Of a stretch of DNA of 5,007 nt, positions 1 through 4,912 are shown piece after piece. Where the stretch lies: contig JBFLZY010000137.1 in NCBI GenBank assembly GCA_040755975.1, positions 1 to 5,007 of the forward strand, given 5' to 3'. The DNA is from JAIMBK01 sp040755975. Lineage in GTDB: Bacteria > Bacillota > Desulfotomaculia > Desulfotomaculales > Nap2-2B. The notes below the pieces were generated by a model that saw only the letters and a program-made list of their open reading frames with translations, made no database searches and had not been told where the DNA came from. The stretch's first letter is position 1. Every line of letters starts with the position of its first letter. The position numbers and the translations under genes are program-made.

Positions 1-1286
1 GCCCCAAATACGTCATCTGCAACGCTGACGAAGGCGACCCCGGCGCCTTTATGGACCGCACCATCCTGGAATCAAACCCCCACTCCGTGCTGGAAGGGTT
101 GATTATTGCGGCCTACGCCGTGGGCGCGGCCAAAGCTTACATTTACGTCCGGGCCGAATACCCCCTGGCGGTGGAGCGACTCCGGACAGCCCTGCAGCAG
201 GCCAGGAATAAAGGGCTCTTGGGCGAGCACATCCTGGGCGGCGACTTCAGCCTGGAGATCGAAATTTTCCAGGGGTCCGGGGCATTTGTCTGCGGCGAGG
301 AAACAGCCCTGATCGCCTCCATGGAAGGAAACCCGGGCATCCCGCGGCACCGCCCGCCCTTTCCGGTTGTCTCCGGGTTAAACGGCCGGCCGACGGTCAT
401 CGACAACGTGAAAACCCTGGCCTACATCGCGCCGATTCTCAACAAGGGGGCGGAATGGTTCAAAGAAACCGGCACGTCGGACAGCCCCGGCACGGCCGTT
501 TTCGCCCTGGCCGGCAAAATCATCAACACCGGCCTGGCCGAGGTGCCCATGGGGACTACCCTCCGCCAGGTGATTTTCGACGTGGGCAGCGGGATCCCCG
601 GCAGCAAGAATTTTAAAGCGGTGCAGATCGGGGGGCCCTCCGGCGGCTGCCTGCCGGAAAGCGCCCTGGACATGCCCATTGACTTTGATTCTTTAAGCGG
701 GGCCGGGGCCATGATGGGTTCCGGCGGGATGGTCGTCCTGGACGAAGACGACTGCATGGTGGAAATCGCCCGCTTCTTCCTGGACTTCACCCAGAAGGAA
801 TCCTGCGGGAAGTGCACTTTTTGCCGCCTGGGGACAAAGCACATGCTGAATGTCCTGGAAAAGGTTACCAAAGGGCAGGGAAAACCGGAGGACATCGACC
901 TGCTTTTAGAGCTGGCGGAAGACATCAAGGCCGGCTCGCTCTGTGGCCTCGGCAAAACCGCCCCCAATCCGGTGCTCAGCACCATCCGTTACTTCCGCGC
1001 CGAATACGAGGCGCACATCAAGGAACGCCGCTGCCCGGCCCTGATGTGCCAGGATTTAATCGCCTACTACATTTTACCGGAAAAATGCGAGCGCTCTTGC
1101 GACGCCTGCGTGGGCGGCTGCCCCGTGGAAGCGATTTACACCAACGAAGACCGGATCAAGGTCATCGACCAAACCAAGTGCGTCAAGTGCAAAAACTGTC
1201 TGGACGCCTGCCCGCCCCAGTATAAGGCCGTCATCAAGCTGTCCCCGCCGGAGCGGCTGGCTGAATACGCAAAAGGAAGGGAATAA
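1..1286 (+). CDS. nuoF: NuoF/HymB-type NADH-binding flavoprotein subunit, 5' truncated
   Basis: The first complete codon is at base 3, and 427 codons are visible before TAA at 1284-1286. The start lies left of the window; relatives run to about 570-600 residues. The product would oxidise or reduce NAD(H) through FMN and pass electrons to Fe-S clusters in the cytoplasm. Numbering from the Met at base 51: the opening NADEGDPGAFMDR and GSGAFVCGEETA (75-86) are the conserved FMN/NADH-fold segments. Cys252, 255, 258 (SCGKCTFC) and Cys298 (SLCGLGKTAPNP) ligate the [4Fe-4S] cluster called N3 in complex I. A C-terminal two-cluster ferredoxin domain follows, with Cys346/350/353/357 and Cys377/380/383/387. 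This tail is found in hydrogenase and formate dehydrogenase HymB/HndC-type subunits but not in E. coli NuoF. The first ferredoxin motif is CxxxCxxCxxxCP, one residue longer than usual. The family is certain; the complex it belongs to (hydrogenase, formate dehydrogenase, other) cannot be decided without the catalytic gene. Confidence 0.95.
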   Translation, partial: PKYVICNADEGDPGAFMDRTILESNPHSVLEGLIIAAYAVGAAKAYIYVRAEYPLAVERLRTALQQARNKGLLGEHILGGDFSLEIEIFQGSGAFVCGEETALIASMEGNPGIPRHRPPFPVVSGLNGRPTVIDNVKTLAYIAPILNKGAEWFKETGTSDSPGTAVFALAGKIINTGLAEVPMGTTLRQVIFDVGSGIPGSKNFKAVQIGGPSGGCLPESALDMPIDFDSLSGAGAMMGSGGMVVLDEDDCMVEIARFFLDFTQKESCGKCTFCRLGTKHMLNVLEKVTKGQGKPEDIDLLLELAEDIKAGSLCGLGKTAPNPVLSTIRYFRAEYEAHIKERRCPALMCQDLIAYYILPEKCERSCDACVGGCPVEAIYTNEDRIKVIDQTKCVKCKNCLDACPPQYKAVIKLSPPERLAEYAKGRE

Positions 1287-1303
1287 GGAGAACCTCACGG
1301 GAA

Positions 1304-1969
1304 ATGAGCAAAGTCACCTTCACCATAAACGGTAAATCAATTTCCGCCGAAGCCGGAGAAAAGCTCCTTTGGACGGCACTGGACAACGGGATCTACATCC
1401 CGCACCTCTGCGCCATCCGGGAAGCCGGCGGCGACGTTCACGGGTCCGCCGCCTCCTGCCGGCTTTGCTTCGTGGAAATCGATGGCTACCCCCGGCCGGT
1501 GACCGCCTGCACGGAAACCGTACGGGAAGGAATGGTGGTGCACACCCGGAGCCCGCGGGTGGACAGGCTGGTAAAAACGGGATTCGAGTTGCTGCTTTCC
1601 GCCCACCGCCTGGAGTGCGCCCGGTGTCCGAAAAACCGGACCTGCGAACTGCAAAAAATCGTCCGGGAGCGGAAGCTGCAGCTTAAACTCACGCGCCTGG
1701 AACCTTTCGAAAGAAACCTGCCCGTGGACGACAGCCACCCCCTGTTTACTTACGACCCGAACAAGTGCGTGCTCTGCGGGCGCTGCGTCTGGGCCTGCCG
1801 CGAGCGCGCCGGAGTGGGGGTGCTGGGCTTTGCCTACCGGGGGTTCGAGCGGCGGGTGACCACCTTTGAAAACGTCCCGCTGGCCCAATCGAAATGCACC
1901 GGCTGCACCGAATGTGTGCGCTTTTGTCCGGTAGGCGCCTTGTTTTTCAAAAACGGCTCGGCGAAGTGA
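1304..1969 (+). CDS. NuoG-N-terminal/HoxU-type iron-sulfur electron-transfer subunit
   Basis: This is a 221-residue protein with four cluster sites in the order of the NuoG N-terminus. A plant-type [2Fe-2S] domain has Cys36, 52, 55 and 69 (SCRLCFVEIDG). A His-Cys3 [4Fe-4S] site has His101, Cys105, 108 and 114 (HRLECARCPKNRTC). Two ferredoxin-type [4Fe-4S] motifs have Cys155/158/161/165 and Cys198/201/204/208 (ending CPVGAL). It stops there, with no H-cluster or molybdopterin domain, so it is the small HoxU-like form that wires a NuoF-type diaphorase to a separate catalytic subunit. It follows the flavoprotein gene by 17 bases and is surely co-transcribed. AAGGAG at 1285-1290 overlaps the preceding stop and lies 13 nt before the ATG, a little far; no better in-frame start is visible. 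The loop between Cys36 and Cys52 is several residues longer than in typical NuoG. It is the last gene of its operon. Confidence 0.93.
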   Translation: MSKVTFTINGKSISAEAGEKLLWTALDNGIYIPHLCAIREAGGDVHGSAASCRLCFVEIDGYPRPVTACTETVREGMVVHTRSPRVDRLVKTGFELLLSAHRLECARCPKNRTCELQKIVRERKLQLKLTRLEPFERNLPVDDSHPLFTYDPNKCVLCGRCVWACRERAGVGVLGFAYRGFERRVTTFENVPLAQSKCTGCTECVRFCPVGALFFKNGSAK

Positions 1970-1982
1970 AAATAAAGTTAGC

Positions 1983-2009
1983 CACAGAAGACACAAAGAA
2001 CACAGAAAT
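1983..2009. repeat. Three degenerate 9-nt tandem units (CACAGAAGA type)
   Basis: The units are CACAGAAGA, CACAAAGAA and CACAGAAAT, directly adjacent and starting 13 bases after the upstream stop codon. From general knowledge, similar CACAGAGGA-type tandem sequences are scattered in intergenic regions of many bacteria and are sometimes mistranslated as a TEDTKNTE-like peptide. The units are seen; membership of that dispersed class is inferred. Confidence 0.5.
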
Positions 2010-2105
2010 ATATAGGGAATCAGTAGCCAGCTTACCGCCCTTAAGCCAGGATAACTTATTATTCCCCATCCGAAAGGCTAAAAAAGAAAAATCCTATGGA
2101 ATATC

Positions 2106-2119
2106 TTTTTCCGGAAAAA
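2106..2119. repeat. 14-nt perfect palindrome TTTTTCCGGAAAAA
   Basis: This is a loopless self-complementary sequence in AT-rich intergenic DNA, 34 bases upstream of the tRNA promoter -35 box. It could be a protein-binding site or part of a weak terminator for the redox operon. Nothing in the sequence decides between these. Confidence 0.35.
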
Positions 2120-2152
2120 TCTTGCCCGATCACAAAAATCCTCTCCGGGTGG

Positions 2153-2181
2153 TTGCCAAAAGGGAGCCGTTATGCTATACT
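2153..2181 (+). promoter_or_regulatory. Sigma-A promoter of the tRNA-Pro/tRNA-Lys operon
   Basis: The -35 box is TTGCCA (2153-2158). The -10 box is TATACT (2176-2181), after an exact 17-nt spacer. An extended -10 TG is at 2173-2174. Transcription would start near 2188, leaving about 60 nt of leader before the first tRNA. Position and quality make this the clear driver of both tRNA genes. Confidence 0.75.
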
Positions 2182-2247
2182 AAAACCGTGTTAGCTGCGT
2201 TCTCAACATTAAAAATCCTGGAAACTTGCTGAGGACTCCCGGGGTCA

Positions 2248-2325
2248 CGGGATGTGGCGCAGCTTGGCCAGCGCGCTTGCCTTGGGAGCAAGAGGACGGG
2301 GGTTCAAATCCCCCCATCCCGACCA
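2248..2325 (+). tRNA. tRNA-Pro (anticodon TGG)
   Basis: A full cloverleaf folds by hand. The acceptor CGGGATG (2248-2254) pairs with CATCCCG (2315-2321). The D stem is GCGC/GCGC (2257-2260, 2271-2274). The anticodon stem CTTGC/GCAAG encloses loop CTTGGGA (2281-2287), with anticodon TGG at 2283-2285. The T stem GGGGG/CCCCC encloses TTCAAAT (2303-2309). Discriminator A2322 is followed by an encoded CCA at 2323-2325. G at position 37 fits tRNA-Pro. It is the first gene of a two-tRNA operon. Confidence 0.97.
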
Positions 2326-2373
2326 TTTTGGAGGTTTGAGGCAGGAAGTTAGAAATTGGAATAAGTATAATGT

Positions 2374-2449
2374 GGACCGTTAGCTCAACTGGTAGAGCAG
2401 GCGACTCTTAATCGTCAGGTTGGGGGTTCGATTCCCTCACGGTCCACCA
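2374..2449 (+). tRNA. tRNA-Lys (anticodon CTT)
   Basis: The acceptor GGACCGT (2374-2380) pairs with ACGGTCC (2439-2445). The anticodon stem is 2400-2404 with 2412-2416 and includes one G-T pair. The loop is CTCTTAA, with anticodon CTT at 2407-2409. The T stem GGGGG/CCCTC encloses TTCGATT (2427-2433). Discriminator A2446 and an encoded CCA at 2447-2449 complete it. It lies 48 bases after tRNA-Pro with no usable promoter between, so the two are co-transcribed. Confidence 0.96.
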
Positions 2450-2463
2450 GTTTCAGAGTGATG

Positions 2464-2513
2464 AAGGGCCGGTTGCTAACGGCTTTTGCTAACGCAACCG
2501 GCCCTTTTTCTTT
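2464..2513 (+). terminator. Intrinsic terminator of the tRNA operon
   Basis: An 11-bp perfect stem, GGGCCGGTTGC (2466-2476) with GCAACCGGCCC (2494-2504), is extendable by two A-T pairs. It is followed by TTTTTCTTT (2505-2513). The 17-nt loop is large and contains most of the second copy of a direct repeat TTGCTAACG (2473-2481 and 2486-2494). It starts 15 bases after the tRNA-Lys CCA end. Confidence 0.9.
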
Positions 2514-2524
2514 CAAAAAGAAAA

Positions 2525-2559
2525 CCCAGGTTGTTTTCCTGGGATTTTCGCGGTAATAT
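2525..2559 (+). promoter_or_regulatory. Possible hicBA promoter with overlapping inverted repeat
   Basis: TTGTTT (2531-2536) and TAATAT (2554-2559) are 17 nt apart and sit just upstream of the hicB ribosome binding site. The inverted repeat CCCAGG (2525-2530) / CCTGGG (2538-2543) brackets the -35 box and could be an operator. It could also be a second weak hairpin terminator for the tRNA operon, since it is followed by ATTTT. The -35 match is modest. Confidence 0.4.
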
Positions 2560-2584
2560 TAAATAAAACGAAAGGAGTGAGTTT

Positions 2585-2788
2585 ATGAAAAGGCTGACTG
2601 TTATAATGGAACAGGAGGAAGATGGTGGCTATTCCGTATCTGTAACGGAATTGCCTGGCTGCACCAGCCAGGGGGACACCTGGGAAGAGGCGTTAGCCAA
2701 TATCAAGGAAGCAATCGCGCTTTATCTATGGAGCCTCCAGGAAGACGGCTTACTTTCTCCTCTTGAAGAAATAGGGGCTGCTGGATGA
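2585..2788 (+). CDS. hicB: HicB-family antitoxin (short form)
   Basis: This 67-residue protein has the typical HicB beginning: a hydrophobic strand, an acidic turn (EQEEDGGYSVSV, 9-20), then the signature ELPGCTSQGDTWEEALANIKEAI (22-44). HicB antitoxins carry a degraded RNase-H-like fold that binds HicA and masks its catalytic His. This form ends right after the fold and lacks the helix-turn-helix or ribbon-helix-helix domain of the roughly 130-residue E. coli type, so it probably cannot bind its own promoter alone. AAGGAG at 2572-2577, 7 nt before the ATG, fixes the start. Its TGA overlaps the ATG of the toxin (ATGA, 2785-2788), suggesting coupled translation. The antitoxin-first order is the reverse of E. 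coli hicAB. Confidence 0.93.
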   Translation: MKRLTVIMEQEEDGGYSVSVTELPGCTSQGDTWEEALANIKEAIALYLWSLQEDGLLSPLEEIGAAG

Positions 2789-3015
2789 GTGAGCTTCCCC
2801 AGGTACCAGGTGAACGTTTAGTAAGGGCTTTGGAAAAGGCAGGTTTTTATGTAAAGGGGAAAAGAGGGAGCCACGTTATCATGGTTCACAAGAAAGACCT
2901 TCTCCGCCGGGCTGTTGTACCTGTTCACGGCAGCAAGCCTATACGTCCGGGTACTTTCAGGGCAATTCTTAAGGGCGCTAAACTTTCCGTGGAAGAAATA
3001 CGAAATTTAATTTGA
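2785..3015 (+). CDS. hicA: HicA-family mRNA interferase toxin
   Basis: This 76-residue protein matches the double-stranded-RNA-binding-like fold of HicA: a first helix (GERLVRALEKAGFYV, 9-23), then KRGSHVIMVHK with the catalytic His30 in the GSH motif, then VPVHGSKPIRPGTFRAILK (45-63) and the C-terminal LSVEEI helix. HicA proteins cut mRNA and tmRNA independently of translation and stop growth until HicB neutralises them. All key residues are intact, so it should be active. It starts inside the last codons of hicB (ATGA overlap). No clear terminator follows immediately; the palindrome at 3238-3258 is the first candidate. Confidence 0.94.
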   Translation: MSELPQVPGERLVRALEKAGFYVKGKRGSHVIMVHKKDLLRRAVVPVHGSKPIRPGTFRAILKGAKLSVEEIRNLI

Positions 3016-3030
3016 CGTACCACCGTTTAG

Positions 3031-3195
3031 CAAAGTTTTGACGAAGGCACTCTTAAACGAATTGAGAACTTTGTCCCTGCGTATCACCACCGCTATGTAG
3101 CCGGGCTCGAAGAGATGGCCCGTCTTCCCAAGGCATGGCGATTTTCATCCGCGTTTCCTCCCCGCTATCCCGGCTTATTATTTACACAACCTTGA
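3031..3195 (+). pseudogene. Possible remnant of an unidentified coding sequence
   Basis: Between a TAG at 3028-3030 and a TGA at 3193-3195 lies a 54-codon open frame whose translation looks like ordinary protein (for example FDEGTLKRIENFVP and AGLEEMARLPKAWRF). It has no usable start: the only in-frame ATG, at 3115, leaves 26 codons and has no ribosome binding site. Protein-like composition without a start suggests the end of a decayed gene. I do not recognise the family. It could also be chance. Confidence 0.3.
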
Positions 3196-3235
3196 AACTT
3201 ATTTAAAATCGAAAAGAAATTAACCAAAGAAAGGG

Positions 3236-3264
3236 TTGACCGGACGAAAAGTCCGGTCTATTAT
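3236..3264 (+). promoter_or_regulatory. Promoter with a palindromic operator filling its spacer
   Basis: TTGACC (3236-3241) and TATTAT (3259-3264) are separated by exactly 17 nt, a near-consensus sigma-A promoter. A perfect inverted repeat, GACCGGAC (3238-3245) and GTCCGGTC (3251-3258), separated by GAAAA, covers most of the -35 box and the whole spacer. This is the expected layout for a dimeric repressor that blocks RNA polymerase. The same DNA, followed by TATTATTTTCTT, could also act as a terminator for hicBA transcripts; both uses are possible. It lies about 100 bases upstream of the zinc-finger gene. Confidence 0.65.
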
Positions 3265-3281
3265 TTTCTTATCCGGCCAAA

Positions 3282-3358
3282 CGGCGAAAGTCTTCCCCTT
3301 TAACCTGTTTCGCCGGCAAGACCGGGTAAAGGTTGTTAACTTAGCCAAAGGGGTGAAG
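3282..3358 (+). promoter_or_regulatory. Structured mRNA leader able to mask the ribosome binding site
   Basis: In the leader, CGGCGAAA (3282-3289) pairs perfectly with TTTCGCCG (3308-3315). The loop of that hairpin holds CCCCTTT (3295-3301), complementary to AAAGGGG (3347-3353), the core of the ribosome binding site of the following gene. CTT (3292-3294) can add pairs with AAG (3356-3358). The loop could thus form a pseudoknot over the site. AAAGG at 3328-3332 offers a competing partner for the same loop. The pairing is seen; a regulatory role is inference, and no known riboswitch class was recognised. Confidence 0.3.
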
Positions 3359-3362
3359 TTTA

Positions 3363-3731
3363 ATGCAGTGTGAACGCTGCAAAGCGACTGTCTCCGCGGA
3401 GGATAGCTACGATTATCACGGCCAGACCCTTTGTGAAGATTGCTACATTTATTTTTTAAATCCCCCCAAAGCGTGTGATCCCATGGCGGTGGCCGGGGCG
3501 CTCACCGCCAGAAAGCAGCAGGGCCAGTACGGCACCGATGGATTGACGGAATTGCAAAAGAAAATTTACCGGATCATCGAGGAAAAGGAGAAAATAACCT
3601 GGGAGGAACTGCTGGCTGCCGTGGGCATCCCCCTGCACGAACTGGAAAGGCAATATGCCGTATTGCGCCACTGCGAGCTGATCCGGGCGTTTAAAGACCG
3701 GGACAATATTTATTTAACTAAGTGGCAATAA
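3363..3731 (+). CDS. Half-LIM zinc-finger plus winged-helix protein, function unknown
   Basis: This is a 122-residue cytoplasmic protein. Residues 3-27 carry Cys3, Cys6, His19, Cys24 and Cys27 (CERC, HGQTLCEDC), like one half of a LIM-type zinc finger; Cys38 in KACDP may join the site. A linker (41-58) leads to a helical segment, LTELQKKIYRIIEEKEKITWEELL in part (61-84), then GIPLHELERQYAVLRHCELI and a short hairpin ending in IYLTKW. That reads as a winged helix-turn-helix of about 60 residues. A DNA- or nucleic-acid-binding regulator is the natural guess, but no partner or target is visible. The start is fixed by AAAGGGGTGA (3347-3356), ideally spaced. It has its own promoter with a palindromic operator and a structured leader, so it is probably regulated, possibly by itself. 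I have the impression of similar hypothetical proteins in other anaerobes, but no named function. Confidence 0.85.
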   Translation: MQCERCKATVSAEDSYDYHGQTLCEDCYIYFLNPPKACDPMAVAGALTARKQQGQYGTDGLTELQKKIYRIIEEKEKITWEELLAAVGIPLHELERQYAVLRHCELIRAFKDRDNIYLTKWQ

Positions 3732-3865
3732 ACCTGCGTCCACCCGAACAGATCCCTTTATGGAACTTGCCGGAAGTTTTACGGAAGCTAAACCGGTTCT
3801 GTTAAAAGTACCCCCCACCGCCAGCATTCTTGAAAAGATAAAAAGGGTGCGGGTTGAAGGTATGG
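3732..3865. other. Convergent intergenic stretch without a recognisable gene
   Basis: An ATG-initiated open frame of 85 codons begins at 3760, but it lacks a ribosome binding site, has no recognisable motif and runs through the minus-strand terminator into the antisense of the hydrolase gene. It is more likely chance. No strong plus-strand terminator lies directly after the zinc-finger gene; the hairpin at 3873-3892 may serve both directions. Confidence 0.5.
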
Positions 3866-3892
3866 AAAAAAAGTCCGGCCAGCCCGCCGGAC
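3866..3892 (-). terminator. Intrinsic terminator of the metallo-hydrolase gene
   Basis: On the minus strand a 7-bp perfect stem (GTCCGGC 3873-3879 with GCCGGAC 3886-3892, loop of 6) is followed by seven T (the A run at 3866-3872). It lies 27 bases past the hydrolase stop. On the plus strand the same hairpin is followed by CTTCTATT, so it may weakly stop the converging zinc-finger transcript as well. Confidence 0.8.
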
Positions 3893-3918
3893 CTTCTATT
3901 GGCCTGATTAAACCCTTT

Positions 3919-4772
3919 TCACGTTTCGCTTTTCAGGGGAAGAGTAAAACTCGCCCCCGCCGGCGCGAAATGGAAGCGCGCGCCGAAAAGGGCGGCCAGC
4001 CGGGCCATCACCGGTAGCCCGGTGCAGTGGTTGGCGGCCAGAAACGCCAGGTCGAGCCGCTGCAGGTAGGCGATGGTGGCGTCCCGCTGGGCGTCCGCCA
4101 CCGGCCCCAGGTGGGTGCCGCCGACGATGCCGTATATGCGGTTTACGCCGGTGACCTGCCGGGCGTGTTCGGTAATGTTGACCAGGCCGGCGTGGGCGCA
4201 GCCCAGGATAATCACCAGCCCTTCCGGGGTGGCGCAGTACAGGCTCATGTCGTCGCAAAGGGGATCGGGTGCTTTTTTCCCGTCTTCCAGGCAAAACAGG
4301 CGGCTGTCCCCTTCTTCGAAGGCGGTTTTCCTGGGCACTTCGCCGCTGATCAAGAGGCCGGGGGCAATTTCCCGGGGCTCTTCCCCGAGAACAAAATCCG
4401 CCCCCAGGCTTTCCAGTTCCTCCCGGCAAAAAGGCACGCCGATGTAATGTTCCCGGGGCAGGGCGCCATAGTGCGGGGCAAAGAAACCGGGGTGGGCGTA
4501 GACAGGCAACCGCCCCCGCCGGCGCAAAAAGGCGCGCAACCCCCGGTGTGGTCGTAATGGCCGTGACTGATCACCAGGGCATCCACGGACTGCAGATCCA
4601 CCCCCAGGGCGGCGGCGTTTTCCACCAGCGCCCCCCGCTCCCCGGTATCAAACAGAATTTTCTTCCCGGCCCACTCCACGAGCATGGCCAGTCCCCATTC
4701 CCCCGTCAGGCCCGCGGGGGCGCCGACGGTGTTTTCACTGAGCACCGTAATTTTTAACTCTGCTTCCGGCAT
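3919..4772 (-). pseudogene. Metallo-beta-lactamase-fold hydrolase (COG1237-like), apparent frameshift
   Basis: Two minus-strand frames together make one protein of about 284 residues, normal for the family. Frame one (4772 to about 4539) gives residues 1-78 with FDTGERG (41-47) and the metal motif HGHYDHTGG (His70, His72, Asp74, His75). It then runs out of frame to a stop at 4350. Frame two resumes at 4539 with the continuation LRAFLRRRG, then GCAHAG (His194), GGTHLG (His221) and NHCTG (His249). One base appears missing in the five-C run at 4540-4544. The pattern fits the family related to archaeal dihydropterin aminobenzene-phosphate synthase; the substrate here is unknown. The ATG at 4772 has GGGGA about 8 nt upstream. 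Read as it stands, only a 140-residue fragment with half the metal site is made. It may be a true pseudogene, a sequencing error or a slippage site. Confidence 0.85.
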
Positions 4773-4780
4773 CCGGGCAT

Positions 4781-4810
4781 TCCCCTTTCCCCTTTCACTT
4801 TCACCTTTCT
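4781..4810. repeat. Pyrimidine tract with short tandem units before the hydrolase gene
   Basis: The plus strand reads as degenerate tandem units of the type TCCCCTT, TCCCCTT, TCACTT, TCACCTT. On the minus strand this is a purine-rich leader containing two AAAGGGGA copies, so the hydrolase mRNA carries two candidate ribosome binding sites. The copy nearer the ATG, ending at 4781, is the better placed. Confidence 0.5.
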
Positions 4811-4912
4811 TACCATATTTTGTACGCCGGGCCCTGGTCTTAATCCTGCCGCATTACCGTCCAGATTTGAAAAAACGGCTACGACCAGCTTATCAATTCG
4901 AAAAAGCGGCGC

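Larger units (their letters stand above)
1970..2152. other. Gene-free stretch after the redox operon
   Basis: No convincing gene lies between the iron-sulfur subunit stop and the tRNA promoter. An open frame runs through from inside the upstream gene, but it has no ribosome binding site and low-complexity content. The stretch holds the 9-nt tandem units at 1983-2009 and the palindrome at 2106-2119. No strong GC hairpin plus T tract was found, so where redox operon transcription ends is unclear. Confidence 0.6.

Noticed and set aside
422..985. 187-codon minus-strand frame inside the flavoprotein gene
   Set aside because: It is a shadow of the GC-rich NuoF-type gene, which carries all the family motifs on the plus strand.
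1894..2232. 112-codon plus-strand frame running out of the iron-sulfur gene
   Set aside because: It begins inside a clear gene in another frame, has no ribosome binding site and translates the intergenic tandem repeat and tRNA promoter.
2366..2371. Perfect TATAAT just upstream of tRNA-Lys
   Set aside because: It ends 2 bases before the tRNA, so transcription would begin inside the gene, and there is no -35 box at a workable distance.
2374..3235. Genomic island integrated at tRNA-Lys with an attachment-site duplication
   Set aside because: No repeat of the tRNA-Lys 3' end was found downstream in the window and no integrase gene is present.
3760..4017. 85-codon plus-strand open frame starting MELAGSFTEA
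   Set aside because: No ribosome binding site and no recognisable motif; it crosses the minus-strand terminator and the antisense end of the hydrolase gene.
4027..4557. 176-codon plus-strand open frame
   Set aside because: It is antisense to the hydrolase gene, whose metal motifs make the minus strand the coding one.
4773..4912. Separate promoter for the hydrolase gene on the minus strand
   Set aside because: AT-rich segments exist, but no -35/-10 pair with acceptable spacing could be found by eye.
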